A DNA stretch of 64,000 bases, from NCBI GenBank assembly GCA_002325375.1, contig DCRZ01000006.1, positions 374,016 through 438,015 of the forward strand. Direction: 5' to 3'. The position numbers were made by a program, and so were the translations under genes. Position 1 is the first letter of the stretch. Each line of letters opens with the position of its first letter. This DNA comes from Rhodospirillaceae bacterium UBA1479 (lineage in GTDB: Bacteria; Pseudomonadota; Alphaproteobacteria; Rhodospirillales; Casp-alpha2). Under the pieces are notes generated by a model that was not told the origin of the DNA, did no database searches, and saw nothing but the letters and a program-made list of their open reading frames with translations. Positions 42,221-52,582 of the stretch are shown here, piece after piece.

Positions 42221-43179
42221 CCTTGATGCCGGAGCTGACCTGCGATCCTGCCCTGGCGGCCGCGGCGTCGCGGTGGCGGGACTGGTTGGCCCATGAAAAG
42301 CGTTATTCCAAACACACCCTCGCGGGATACCAGCACGACCTTGCCGGGTTCCTGCGCTTCATGGCCGATCATCTGGGCGGGCCGCCGGGCTTGGCGGAGA
42401 TCGAGGGCTTGAAGCCACTCGACTTCCGCGCCTGGCTGGCCGACCTCAACCGCCGGGGCTTGTCGCGCACCTCCACCGCCCGGGCGTTGTCCTGCCTGCG
42501 GGGCTTCTTCCGCTTTCTGGAAAAACAGGGGGTGGTGCGCAATTCGGCGATCTCCGCCCTGCGCACACCCCGCGTGCCCAAGTCCGTGCCCAAGGCGCTC
42601 AGCATCGAGGAAGCTTTCGACCTGATCCTCTCGGCCCCGGACCTGGCCGACGATACCTGGATCGGCCTGCGCGACCGGGCGCTGCTGACACTGCTTTACG
42701 GCTGCGGGCTGCGCATCGGCGAGGCGCTGGACCTTAACCGCGACCGCGCACCGGGGCTGTTCGGCAATCCGGCCGATACCATGATGGTGCGCGGCAAGGG
42801 CAACAAGGACCGTCTGGTCCCCGTGCTGCCCGCCGTGCGTCAGGCAATCGCGGCTTATCTGGATGTCTGCCCCTATGGGGGCGACGGCGCCACGCCGCTA
42901 TTCCTGGGGGCGCGCGGCGGGCGGTTGGCCGCCGGGGTGGCCCAGGCCCGGGTACGGAATTTGCGCGCCCTTCTGGGCCTGCCCGAAACGGCGACGCCCC
43001 ATGCACTTCGTCATTCCTACGCGACGCATCTTTTGGCCGGCGGCGGCGACCTGCGCACCATTCAGGAACTGCTGGGCCATGCGTCGCTGTCGACGACCCA
43101 GCGTTACACGGATGTCGACATGGCGCGGCTCAGCGCCGTCTACGAAGACGCCCATCCCAGGGCCCACAAGAAGGTCTAG
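42217..43179 (+). CDS. xerC: tyrosine recombinase XerC
   Basis: A 320-residue site-specific recombinase that resolves chromosome dimers at dif with XerD. Catalytic residues are seen in LLYGCGLRIGEAL (Arg), GKGNKDRLVPVL (Lys), HALRHSYATHLL (His-x-x-Arg), LLGHASLSTTQRYTDVD (His and Tyr nucleophile). N-terminal SAM-like DNA-binding domain: SKHTLAGYQHDLAGFLRFM. Start is GTG at 42217 overlapping the DUF484 stop; ATG at 42226 is possible. Confidence 0.94.
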   Translation: MTLMPELTCDPALAAAASRWRDWLAHEKRYSKHTLAGYQHDLAGFLRFMADHLGGPPGLAEIEGLKPLDFRAWLADLNRRGLSRTSTARALSCLRGFFRFLEKQGVVRNSAISALRTPRVPKSVPKALSIEEAFDLILSAPDLADDTWIGLRDRALLTLLYGCGLRIGEALDLNRDRAPGLFGNPADTMMVRGKGNKDRLVPVLPAVRQAIAAYLDVCPYGGDGATPLFLGARGGRLAAGVAQARVRNLRALLGLPETATPHALRHSYATHLLAGGGDLRTIQELLGHASLSTTQRYTDVDMARLSAVYEDAHPRAHKKV

Positions 43180-43235
43180 GCTGCGCGGCTGCCGCGGGCC
43201 AAGCTGCGGGCCGCCACCGCGCCACCGGGGCGGAC

Positions 43236-44072
43236 TTAGAATTGTAGGCTGATCACCCCGGCGGCGATGACGGTTGCCGCCGCAAGGCGCAGAACCAGGC
43301 GGCTTTCCTTCAGAACGAAACCGGCGAGCAACGCCCCGAACAGGACGCTGGTTTCCCTGACGGCGGACACGGGGGCCATGGGCGTGATGCTCATGGCCCA
43401 GATGACGATCCAATAGGCGCTCATGGACATGGCGGCGCCGGTCAGGCCCGGCCGCCAGTATTCCTTGGCGGTGGCCAGAAACTGCCGCCCGCGCCGCAGC
43501 AGCACGACCGGGGTGAACAGGCAGGCGTCGGTCACGAACATCCACAAGGCGTAGGCATGGGCGCTGCCGGCAAGCCGCCCGCCGATCCCGTCGACCACCG
43601 TGTAGGACGCGATGAACACCGCCGTGCCCACGGCGAAGGCCAGGCCCAATAACGGAAGATCGCGCCAGCCGTTGGCGAAGGTCAGGCCGGAAATGGCGAT
43701 GGCGATGGCGATGATGGCGGCCAACTGCGTCGGGCTCAGGCTTTCCCCGGCGAACACATAGGCGCCCAACGCCACCAGGGCCGGCGCCATGCCGCGGGCG
43801 ATGGGATAAACCACGCCCATGTCGCCGTGGACATAGGCGCGCACCAGGAACAGCTTGTAGCCGACATGAAGGACAGCCGAGGCGACGATAAAGGGCCAGG
43901 CTTCCCAGTTGGGGAACGGAAAGAAAAACAGCAGCGGCAGGGCGAGCAGGCCATGGCCTGCGTCGATCACGCCCATCATCACCAGCTTGTCGCCGCGCAT
44001 CTTGACCAGCAGGTTCCAACCCGCGTGCAGGGCCGCCGCCAGCAGGACCAGCGCAAGAATCCAGGTGTCCAT
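43236..44072 (-). CDS. EamA/DMT-family transporter
   Basis: A 278-residue inner-membrane protein with about ten hydrophobic segments arranged as two EamA repeats (WILALVLLAAALHAGWNLLVKMRG opens the first; WIVIWAMSITPMAPVSAVRETSVLFGALLAGFVLKE is in the second). DMT-family proteins move small metabolites; the substrate is unknown. It converges on xerC, 56 bases away. An inverted repeat GACGTTT-N11-AAACGTC lies upstream at 44120-44144, but its role is unclear. Confidence 0.87.
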   Translation of the reverse strand: MDTWILALVLLAAALHAGWNLLVKMRGDKLVMMGVIDAGHGLLALPLLFFFPFPNWEAWPFIVASAVLHVGYKLFLVRAYVHGDMGVVYPIARGMAPALVALGAYVFAGESLSPTQLAAIIAIAIAISGLTFANGWRDLPLLGLAFAVGTAVFIASYTVVDGIGGRLAGSAHAYALWMFVTDACLFTPVVLLRRGRQFLATAKEYWRPGLTGAAMSMSAYWIVIWAMSITPMAPVSAVRETSVLFGALLAGFVLKESRLVLRLAAATVIAAGVISLQF

Positions 44073-44226
44073 GATCCATCTTTCGTCGAATGACGCTCCG
44101 GCGGATGCCGGGAGGGGTAGACGTTTAGACCATTAAAAAACGTCCACGCCTAGATGGATGAAAAGGCGCATTCGTGCCCGCCCCTGGACGAGACAAGCCA
44201 TTGGTGGATAAGGCTGGGTGGGGAGA

Positions 44227-45639
44227 TCAGATGTGGATCGCGCGCCCCGCGACGCCCAAGGCCGCTTCCTTGACCGATTCCGGCAGGCCCGGATGGCCGT
44301 GGCAGATGCGGGCGATGTCCTCGGCCGAGCCTTCGAATTCCATCACGTTGACGACTTCTTGGATCAGGTCGCCGGCCTGGGGGCCGATGATGTGGCAGCC
44401 GAGAACCTTGTCCGTCGTTGCATCGGCCAAGATCTTCACGAAGCCGTCCGTGTCGTCGTTGCAGCGCGCGCGGGAATTGGCGGTGAAGGGGAACTTCCCC
44501 TTGTTGTAGGCGATGCCCGCGTCCTTCAACTGTTCCTCGGTCTTGCCGACGGCGGCGATTTCCGGATGGGTGTAGACGATGCCCGGGATCGCGCCGTAAT
44601 CGATATGCCCGGTCTGCCCGGCCATGATCTCGGCGCAAACGACGCCTTCGTCCTCGGCCTTATGGGCCAGCATGGCGCCGCCGATCACGTCGCCGATGGC
44701 ATAAATGCCTTCGACGTTGGTCTGATAATCGGCATCGACGGGAATGAACCCGCGCTCCCCGACCTCAACGCCGGCTTCCTTCAGGCCCAGGCCTTCCGTG
44801 AACGGCCGGCGGCCGATGGCGACCAGCACCACGTCCACTTTAAGCGTTTCCGCCTTGCCGCCCTCGCGCGGCTCCATGGTCAGGGTCACGCCGTCCTTGC
44901 CGGCCTTGGCGCCCGTCACCTTGGTCTTCATCTTGAAGGTCAGGCCCTGCTTGCTCAGGATGCGCTGCGCATGCTTGGACACCTCGCCGTCCATGCCGGG
45001 CAGGGCGACGTCGAGGAATTCGACCACCGTGACTTCCGAGCCCAGCCGCCGCCACACGCTGCCGAGTTCCAGCCCGATGACCCCGGCGCCGATCACGGCC
45101 ATGGTCTTCGGCACCTTGGGCAGGGCGAGCGCGCCCGTGGAGGAGACGATCTGCTTTTCGTCGATGGTCACGCCGGGCAGGGGCGTGACCTCGGAACCCG
45201 TCGCGATCAGGATGTTCGCCGTGTTCAGAACCTGCGCCTTGGCCTTGCCCTCAAGCGGCTTCACCGACACCTTGCCGACGGCGTCGATCTTGCCCCAGCC
45301 CTTGATGTAGTCGACCTTGTTCTTCTTCATCAGCATCTCGATGCCGCCGGTCAGGCCTTCGACCACCTTGTCCTTGCGCGCCAGCATGGTCTTCAGGTTG
45401 ACCTTCAGGCCCGAGACGTCGATCCCGTGATGGGCGAACTCCTTGTCCGCCATTTCATAATGATGGGACGACTGCAGCATCGCCTTCGACGGGATGCAGC
45501 CGACGTTAAGGCAGGTTCCGCCCAGGGCGCCGCGTCCTTCGACGACGGCCGTCTTCATGCCCAGCTGCGCCGCGCGGATGGCGGCGACGTAGCCGGCGGG
45601 CCCGCCGCCGATGACCACCAAGTCGTAAGCGTCACTCAT
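44227..45639 (-). CDS. lpdA: dihydrolipoamide dehydrogenase
   Basis: A 470-residue FAD enzyme and E3 of 2-oxoacid dehydrogenases. FAD site YDLVVIGGGPAGYVAAIRAAQLG, redox disulfide GGTCLNVGCIPSKAML (about residue 40), NAD site MAVIGAGVIGLELGSVWRRLG, and C-terminal active-site His-Glu in CHGHPGLPESVKEAALG. It reoxidises lipoyl groups on SucB. Last gene of the mdh-suc region, with a 58-base gap from sucB. Confidence 0.96.
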   Translation of the reverse strand: MSDAYDLVVIGGGPAGYVAAIRAAQLGMKTAVVEGRGALGGTCLNVGCIPSKAMLQSSHHYEMADKEFAHHGIDVSGLKVNLKTMLARKDKVVEGLTGGIEMLMKKNKVDYIKGWGKIDAVGKVSVKPLEGKAKAQVLNTANILIATGSEVTPLPGVTIDEKQIVSSTGALALPKVPKTMAVIGAGVIGLELGSVWRRLGSEVTVVEFLDVALPGMDGEVSKHAQRILSKQGLTFKMKTKVTGAKAGKDGVTLTMEPREGGKAETLKVDVVLVAIGRRPFTEGLGLKEAGVEVGERGFIPVDADYQTNVEGIYAIGDVIGGAMLAHKAEDEGVVCAEIMAGQTGHIDYGAIPGIVYTHPEIAAVGKTEEQLKDAGIAYNKGKFPFTANSRARCNDDTDGFVKILADATTDKVLGCHIIGPQAGDLIQEVVNVMEFEGSAEDIARICHGHPGLPESVKEAALGVAGRAIHI

Positions 45640-45697
45640 AATCAGATCGCTCCTGATCGTGTTTCGGGAGTCTCGTTCTTCAATGTAACCCGTTGGG

Positions 45698-47311
45698 TCA
45701 CACGTTCAACAGGATGCGCTGCGGATCCTCAATGCACTGCTTGATGCGGACCAGGAAGCTGACCGCCTCGCGGCCGTCGACGATGCGGTGATCGTAGCTG
45801 AGCGCCAGGTGCATCATGGGCCGGATTTCGATCTCGTCGTTGACCACCATGGGGCGCTTCTGAATCGAATGCATGCCCAGGATCGCCGACTGCGGCACGT
45901 TGAGGATCGGCATGGAATTGAGCGACCCGAACACCCCGCCGTTGGAAATGGTGAAGGTGCCGCCGGTCATCTCATCCATGCCCAGCTTGCCGTCGCGCGC
46001 CCGGCGGCCGAAGTCGGCGATGCCGCCCTCGATGTCGGCGAAGCCCATTTTGTCGGCTTCCTTGAGCACCGGAACGACCAGGCCCTGCGGCGTGCCGACG
46101 GCGACGCCGACGTTGTAATAGTTCTTGTAGATGATCTCGTCGCCGTAGATTTCCGCGTTCACGGCGGGCCATTCCTTCAATGCGATGCAGGCGGCGCGCA
46201 CGAAGAAGGACATGAAGCCCATGCGGGCCCCGTGCTTCTTCTCGAACACCTCTTTGTATTCGGAACGCAGCGCCATGACGTTGCCCATGTCGACCTCGTT
46301 CCAGGTCGTCAGCATGGCCGCGGTGTTCTGGGCTTCCTTCAGGCGCCGGGCGATGACCTGGCGCAATTTGGACATCTTGACCCGTTCCTCGCGGTCGTTG
46401 GGCGGCCGTTCCGGGCGGGGGGCGAACATGTTTTCCGTGGTCAGCGCCGGGGCCGGGCCAACGGCGCGGGGGGCGGCGGGCGCCGGGGCGGCCTGACGCT
46501 TGGCGGAGCCACTGGCGATGGCCTGCTGCACGTCGCCCTTGGTGATCCGGCCGTCGGGCCCGGTACCGGTGATGCGGGCCGGGTCCAGGTCGTTGTCATC
46601 GACCATTTTGCGAACGGCGGGCGACAGGGGCGGACGGCTGCCAGACGCGGCCGGCGCCGGCGCGGCGGCGGGTGCCGGCGCAGCGGCGGGTTTGGCGGCA
46701 GGTGCGGGAGCCGCGGCCGGGGCGGGGGCAGCGGCGGGCGCGGCGGCGGCGCCTGCGGCGCCCGCTTCGATGGTGCCGATCTTCACGCCGGGGCCGACTT
46801 CAGCGCCCGCCTGGGCGTCGATGGAGGCAAGGCGTCCGGCGGCCGGGGCGTTGACCTCGATGGTCACCTTGTCCGTTTCAACCTCGACCAGGACTTCGTC
46901 GGCGGCGACGCTGTCGCCGACCTGTTTGGCCCAGGTGCCCAGGGTGCCCGTGGATACGCTTTCGCCCATGGTCGGGGTGACGATGTCGACCGTCTTGCCG
47001 CCGCCCGATTTCGCGGCGGCGGGTGCCGCGGCCGGGGCGGCGGCCGGTTTGGCCGCTGCCTTGGCGGGGGCGGCCCCTTCCTGGATGGTCGCGAGCAACG
47101 CGCCGACGGCAACCGTCTCACCCTCCTGGGCGGCGATGGCGCCCAGCGTCCCGGCGGCCGGGGCGTTGACCTCGATGGTCACCTTATCGGTTTCCAGTTC
47201 GACCAGGGCCTCGTCCATGGCGACGGCGTCGCCCGGGCTTTTGGTCCATTTGCCGACGGTCGCCTCCGTAACGGATTCACCCAAGGTCGGGACATTAACT
47301 TCAACGGTCAT
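45698..47311 (-). CDS. sucB: 2-oxoglutarate dehydrogenase E2 (dihydrolipoyl succinyltransferase) with two lipoyl domains
   Basis: A 537-residue protein, longer than the usual single-lipoyl SucB of about 400-420. Two lipoyl domains in tandem carry ETDKVTIEVNAPAAG, with lipoylated Lys43 and Lys148. An Ala/Pro linker with AAPAPAA repeats follows (about 180-228), then the E3/E1-binding domain (RPPLSPAVRKMVDDNDLDPARITGTGPDGRITKGDV) and catalytic domain ending SYDHRIVDGREAVSFL. It transfers succinyl groups to CoA. A 35-base stretch is identical in the two lipoyl-coding parts (47151-47185 and 46836-46870), indicating duplication. Confidence 0.95.
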   Translation of the reverse strand: MTVEVNVPTLGESVTEATVGKWTKSPGDAVAMDEALVELETDKVTIEVNAPAAGTLGAIAAQEGETVAVGALLATIQEGAAPAKAAAKPAAAPAAAPAAAKSGGGKTVDIVTPTMGESVSTGTLGTWAKQVGDSVAADEVLVEVETDKVTIEVNAPAAGRLASIDAQAGAEVGPGVKIGTIEAGAAGAAAAPAAAPAPAAAPAPAAKPAAAPAPAAAPAPAASGSRPPLSPAVRKMVDDNDLDPARITGTGPDGRITKGDVQQAIASGSAKRQAAPAPAAPRAVGPAPALTTENMFAPRPERPPNDREERVKMSKLRQVIARRLKEAQNTAAMLTTWNEVDMGNVMALRSEYKEVFEKKHGARMGFMSFFVRAACIALKEWPAVNAEIYGDEIIYKNYYNVGVAVGTPQGLVVPVLKEADKMGFADIEGGIADFGRRARDGKLGMDEMTGGTFTISNGGVFGSLNSMPILNVPQSAILGMHSIQKRPMVVNDEIEIRPMMHLALSYDHRIVDGREAVSFLVRIKQCIEDPQRILLNV

Positions 47312-47365
47312 AAAATCTTCCCCTGCGATTATCGACTGCTCGAAACCCTGCGACCGGTTCCGGCG

Positions 47366-50353
47366 TTATTTCTTGGCTTTGGCCGATGCTTTGGCTGGTG
47401 CTTTGGTTCTGGCGCGCGGCGGCGCCTGAACGGTCAGCGCGGCATCCATGAAGGCGGCCAGTTCGACCTTGTGCTTGTTGGCGCTGCCGGTGGCCGGTGC
47501 CGCGGCGGCGGCACGGCCGGCATAGAACGGCTTGGCCTGTTTCAGCTTCAGTTCTTCCATGACGGCCATCATCGGCTCGAGGATGAAGCTCCAGGCCCCC
47601 ATGTTCTTGGGTTCTTCCTGGCACCACATGATCTCGGCGTTCTTGAAACGCTTCAATTCCTCGACCAGGGCGGAATGCGGGAACGGGTAGAGCTGTTCGA
47701 CCCGCAGCAGGTAGACATCCTTGATGCCGCGCTGGGCGCGTTCCTCGAACAGGTCGAAATAGACCTTGCCCGAACACAGCACGACCCGCTTGATCTTGTC
47801 GTCGGCGACAAGGCCGCCCTTGACCAGTTGCGCGTCGTCCCACAGCAACCGATGGAAGGTTGTGCCCGGCCCCAATTCTTCCAGCTTCGACACGCAGAGC
47901 TTGTGACGCAGCAGCGATTTCGGCGTCATCAGGATCAGCGGCTTGCGGAAGTCGCGGCGCATCTGGCGGCGCAGGACATGGAAATAGTTGGCCGGCGTGG
48001 AACAGTTGCAGACCTGCCAGTTGTCATCGGCGGAATTCTGAAGATAGCGTTCCAGGCGGGCCGATGAATGTTCCGGCCCTTGGCCTTCGTAGCCGTGCGG
48101 CAGCAGCATCACCAGACCGCACATGCGCAGCCATTTCTGCTCGCCCGAGGAAATGAACTGGTCGATGATGACCTGCGCCCCGTTGGCGAAATCGCCGAAC
48201 TGGGCTTCCCACAGGGTCAGGGTCTGCGGTTCGGCCAGGGAATAGCCGTATTCGAATCCGAGCACGCCGAATTCGGACAGCGGCGAGTTCAGGACCTCGA
48301 ACGGCGCCTGGCCGAAACGGATGTTGGCCAGCGGGGTGTGGCGGTCCTCGTTTTCCTGGTCGATCAGCACGGAATGGCGCTGCGAAAACGTGCCGCGTTC
48401 GCAATCCTCGCCCGACAGGCGGACCGGATGGCCCTCGACGACCAGGGTGCCGAAGGCGAGGGCCTCGGCGGTCGCCCAGTCAATGCCTTCTCCGGTCTGG
48501 ATCATCTTGGCCTTGGCGGCCAACTGGCGTTCGATCTTGGGGTGCGGGGTGAAATTGCCCGGAAGCCGGGTCAGGCCGGCGCCGACTTCCTTCAGGAAAT
48601 CAATGGAACAGCCGGTCTCGCCGCGCCGGGCGTCGCCGGAGGCAACCGCCATGCCGGCCCATACGCCGTCCATCCAATCCGCCTTGTTGGGCTTGTAGCC
48701 CTTGGATGCCTCGAAAGCCTCATCCATGGTGGTGATGAAGGTCTGCATCTGCTTTTCGATTTCGTCCTCGGTCAGGACTTTTTCGTGGATCAGCTTGCGG
48801 GCGTAGATGTTCAGCGTCGTCGGATGCGTCTGAATGGTTTTGTACATCTTCGGCTGGGTGAACATCGGCTCGTCGCCTTCGTTATGGCCGTGGCGGCGAT
48901 AACAGATCATGTCCACCACCACGTCCTTCTTGAAGCGCTGACGGTATTCCGTGGCGATTCGTGCCGTATGGACGACGGCTTCGACGTCGTCGGCGTTGAC
49001 GTGGAAAATGGGCGCGGAAACGATCTTGGCCGCGTCGGAACAATAGGGTGACGAACGGTGCTGCTTCGGATTGGTGGTGAAGCCGATCTGATTGTTGATG
49101 ATGATGTGGATGGTGCCGCCGGTCTGGTAGCCGCTCAGGTTGGACAGATCCAGGGTCTCCTGGATGATGCCCTGTCCCATGAAGGCGGCATCGCCGTGCA
49201 GCAGGATGCACATCACCTTTTCCATTTCCGGGTCGTTGCGCTGGCGCTGCTTGGCCAGGGTCTTGCCCAGACAGACCGTGTTGACGCATTCCAGATGCGA
49301 CGGGTTGGCGGTCAGCGACAGGTGGATGGAGCGGCCGTCGAACACGCGGTCGGCCGAAGCCCCCAGGTGGTATTTCACGTCGCCCGATCCGCCGACGTCC
49401 TCCGGCTTGGAGGCCCCGCCCTGGAATTCGTTGAGGATCGCCTGGAACGGCTTCGACATGACGTTGGCCAACACGTTGAGGCGGCCGCGGTGAGCCATGC
49501 CGAGAACGATTTCTTCCATGCCCAGCTGGCTGCCGCGCTTGAAGATCTGTTCCATGGCCGGGACTAGGCTTTCCCCGCCGTCCAGGCCGAACCGCTTGGT
49601 GCCCGTGAACTTCTTGTCCAGGTAGCGCTCAAAGCCTTCCGTCTCGATCAGGCGGTTGAGAATCGCGCGCTTGCCTTCGTTGGTGAACGAGGTCTGATTC
49701 CGGATGCGCTCGATCCGTTCCTGCAGCCAGGATTTCTCCTCCGGATCCTGGATGTGCATGAATTCGATCCCGATGGACCCGCAATAGGTCTCCTTCAGGA
49801 TCTGCATGATCGTGCGCAGCGTCGCCGTTTCCAGGCCCAGGACGTAGTTGATGAAGATTTCCCGGTCCCAGTCCTTGTCCGTGAAACCGTAAGTCGCCGG
49901 ATCCAGTTCCGAATGGGGCGCCGGTTCGGTCAGGCCGAGGGGGTCCAGGTTGGCGTGCAGATGGCCGCGCACGCGATAGGCGCGAATCAGCATCAATGCC
50001 CGCAGGGAATCGAGGGTCGCTTCGCGGACCTTGGCGGAACTCATGCGGTCTTGCGCCGGTTCCTGGTCGCGGCCGCGGTCGTCGCGGCGGCGGCCCTGCT
50101 GGGCCGCGGTCAGGTGGTCGGTCAGGGGGACGACATCGCCGTGGCCGAGGATCTTCTCGGACCGCGGCGCCCAACTGGCCCCGTCCTGTTCCTTGGAGAA
50201 TCCGCGGGCGTCGTCTTCCAGCCCCTTGAAGAAATCCTGCCAACGCAGGTCTACGGAGCCGGGGTCATCCATGTAGCGTTCATAGAGTTCCGCGACATAG
50301 ACCGTATTGCCGGAGTAGAGAAATTGGGTCGGATCGAGATCGATTTCCGTCAT
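47366..50353 (-). CDS. sucA: 2-oxoglutarate dehydrogenase E1
   Basis: A 995-residue thiamine-diphosphate enzyme. N-terminal FLYSGNTVYVAELYERYMDDPGSVDLRWQDFF, catalytic region GMAHRGRLNVLANVMSKPFQAILNEF, the ThDP motif LHGDAAFMGQGIIQE with YQTGGTIHIIINNQIGFTTNP, and VDMICYRRHGHNEGDEP. It decarboxylates 2-oxoglutarate and reductively succinylates SucB. The C-terminus ends in a basic, Ala/Lys-rich stretch (TKAPAKASAKAKK) after the last family-conserved residues. It lies between sucD and sucB. Confidence 0.97.
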   Translation of the reverse strand: MTEIDLDPTQFLYSGNTVYVAELYERYMDDPGSVDLRWQDFFKGLEDDARGFSKEQDGASWAPRSEKILGHGDVVPLTDHLTAAQQGRRRDDRGRDQEPAQDRMSSAKVREATLDSLRALMLIRAYRVRGHLHANLDPLGLTEPAPHSELDPATYGFTDKDWDREIFINYVLGLETATLRTIMQILKETYCGSIGIEFMHIQDPEEKSWLQERIERIRNQTSFTNEGKRAILNRLIETEGFERYLDKKFTGTKRFGLDGGESLVPAMEQIFKRGSQLGMEEIVLGMAHRGRLNVLANVMSKPFQAILNEFQGGASKPEDVGGSGDVKYHLGASADRVFDGRSIHLSLTANPSHLECVNTVCLGKTLAKQRQRNDPEMEKVMCILLHGDAAFMGQGIIQETLDLSNLSGYQTGGTIHIIINNQIGFTTNPKQHRSSPYCSDAAKIVSAPIFHVNADDVEAVVHTARIATEYRQRFKKDVVVDMICYRRHGHNEGDEPMFTQPKMYKTIQTHPTTLNIYARKLIHEKVLTEDEIEKQMQTFITTMDEAFEASKGYKPNKADWMDGVWAGMAVASGDARRGETGCSIDFLKEVGAGLTRLPGNFTPHPKIERQLAAKAKMIQTGEGIDWATAEALAFGTLVVEGHPVRLSGEDCERGTFSQRHSVLIDQENEDRHTPLANIRFGQAPFEVLNSPLSEFGVLGFEYGYSLAEPQTLTLWEAQFGDFANGAQVIIDQFISSGEQKWLRMCGLVMLLPHGYEGQGPEHSSARLERYLQNSADDNWQVCNCSTPANYFHVLRRQMRRDFRKPLILMTPKSLLRHKLCVSKLEELGPGTTFHRLLWDDAQLVKGGLVADDKIKRVVLCSGKVYFDLFEERAQRGIKDVYLLRVEQLYPFPHSALVEELKRFKNAEIMWCQEEPKNMGAWSFILEPMMAVMEELKLKQAKPFYAGRAAAAAPATGSANKHKVELAAFMDAALTVQAPPRARTKAPAKASAKAKK

Positions 50354-50368
50354 GCGATAAGGCGCGAG

Positions 50369-50405
50369 CCCGGCGCGCCCTCCCTGATATGGGGGCCGCG
50401 CCGGG
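50369..50405 (-). promoter_or_regulatory. intercistronic hairpin between sucD and sucA
   Basis: Perfect nine-pair stem CCCGGCGCG/CGCGCCGGG (50369-50377 and 50397-50405) with a 19-base loop in the 69-base gap. No T-tract follows, so mRNA processing or stability is more likely than termination. Confidence 0.45.
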
Positions 50406-50422
50406 TCGATCCCAGGCGCGGG

Positions 50423-51298
<876 letters not shown>

Positions 51299-51300
51299 GA

Positions 51301-52497
<1,197 letters not shown>

Positions 52498-52536
52498 TGC
52501 GTCCCCTCAAACTCCCAACTCTGCTGGTTAAGTTTC

Positions 52537-52575
52537 AAAAAAACCGGCCCGCGCCCGGGGGACGGGCGCGGGCGG
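52537..52575 (-). terminator. terminator between mdh and sucC
   Basis: A perfect ten-pair GC stem (52547-52556 with 52564-52573) followed on the minus strand by a run of seven T after CCGG. It begins eight bases after the mdh stop, so mdh and sucCDAB are probably not expressed in strict 1:1 fashion. Confidence 0.75.
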
Positions 52576-52582
52576 TTGTTCA

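Noticed and set aside
44120..44144. GACGTTT-N11-AAACGTC considered as the lpdA terminator
   Set aside because: The stem is short, the loop long and the T-run lies inside the structure rather than after it.
45788..48067. 759-residue plus-strand ORF opposite sucB and sucA
   Set aside because: Low-complexity Gly/Arg/Asp product antisense to two certain genes; a typical shadow frame in high-GC DNA.
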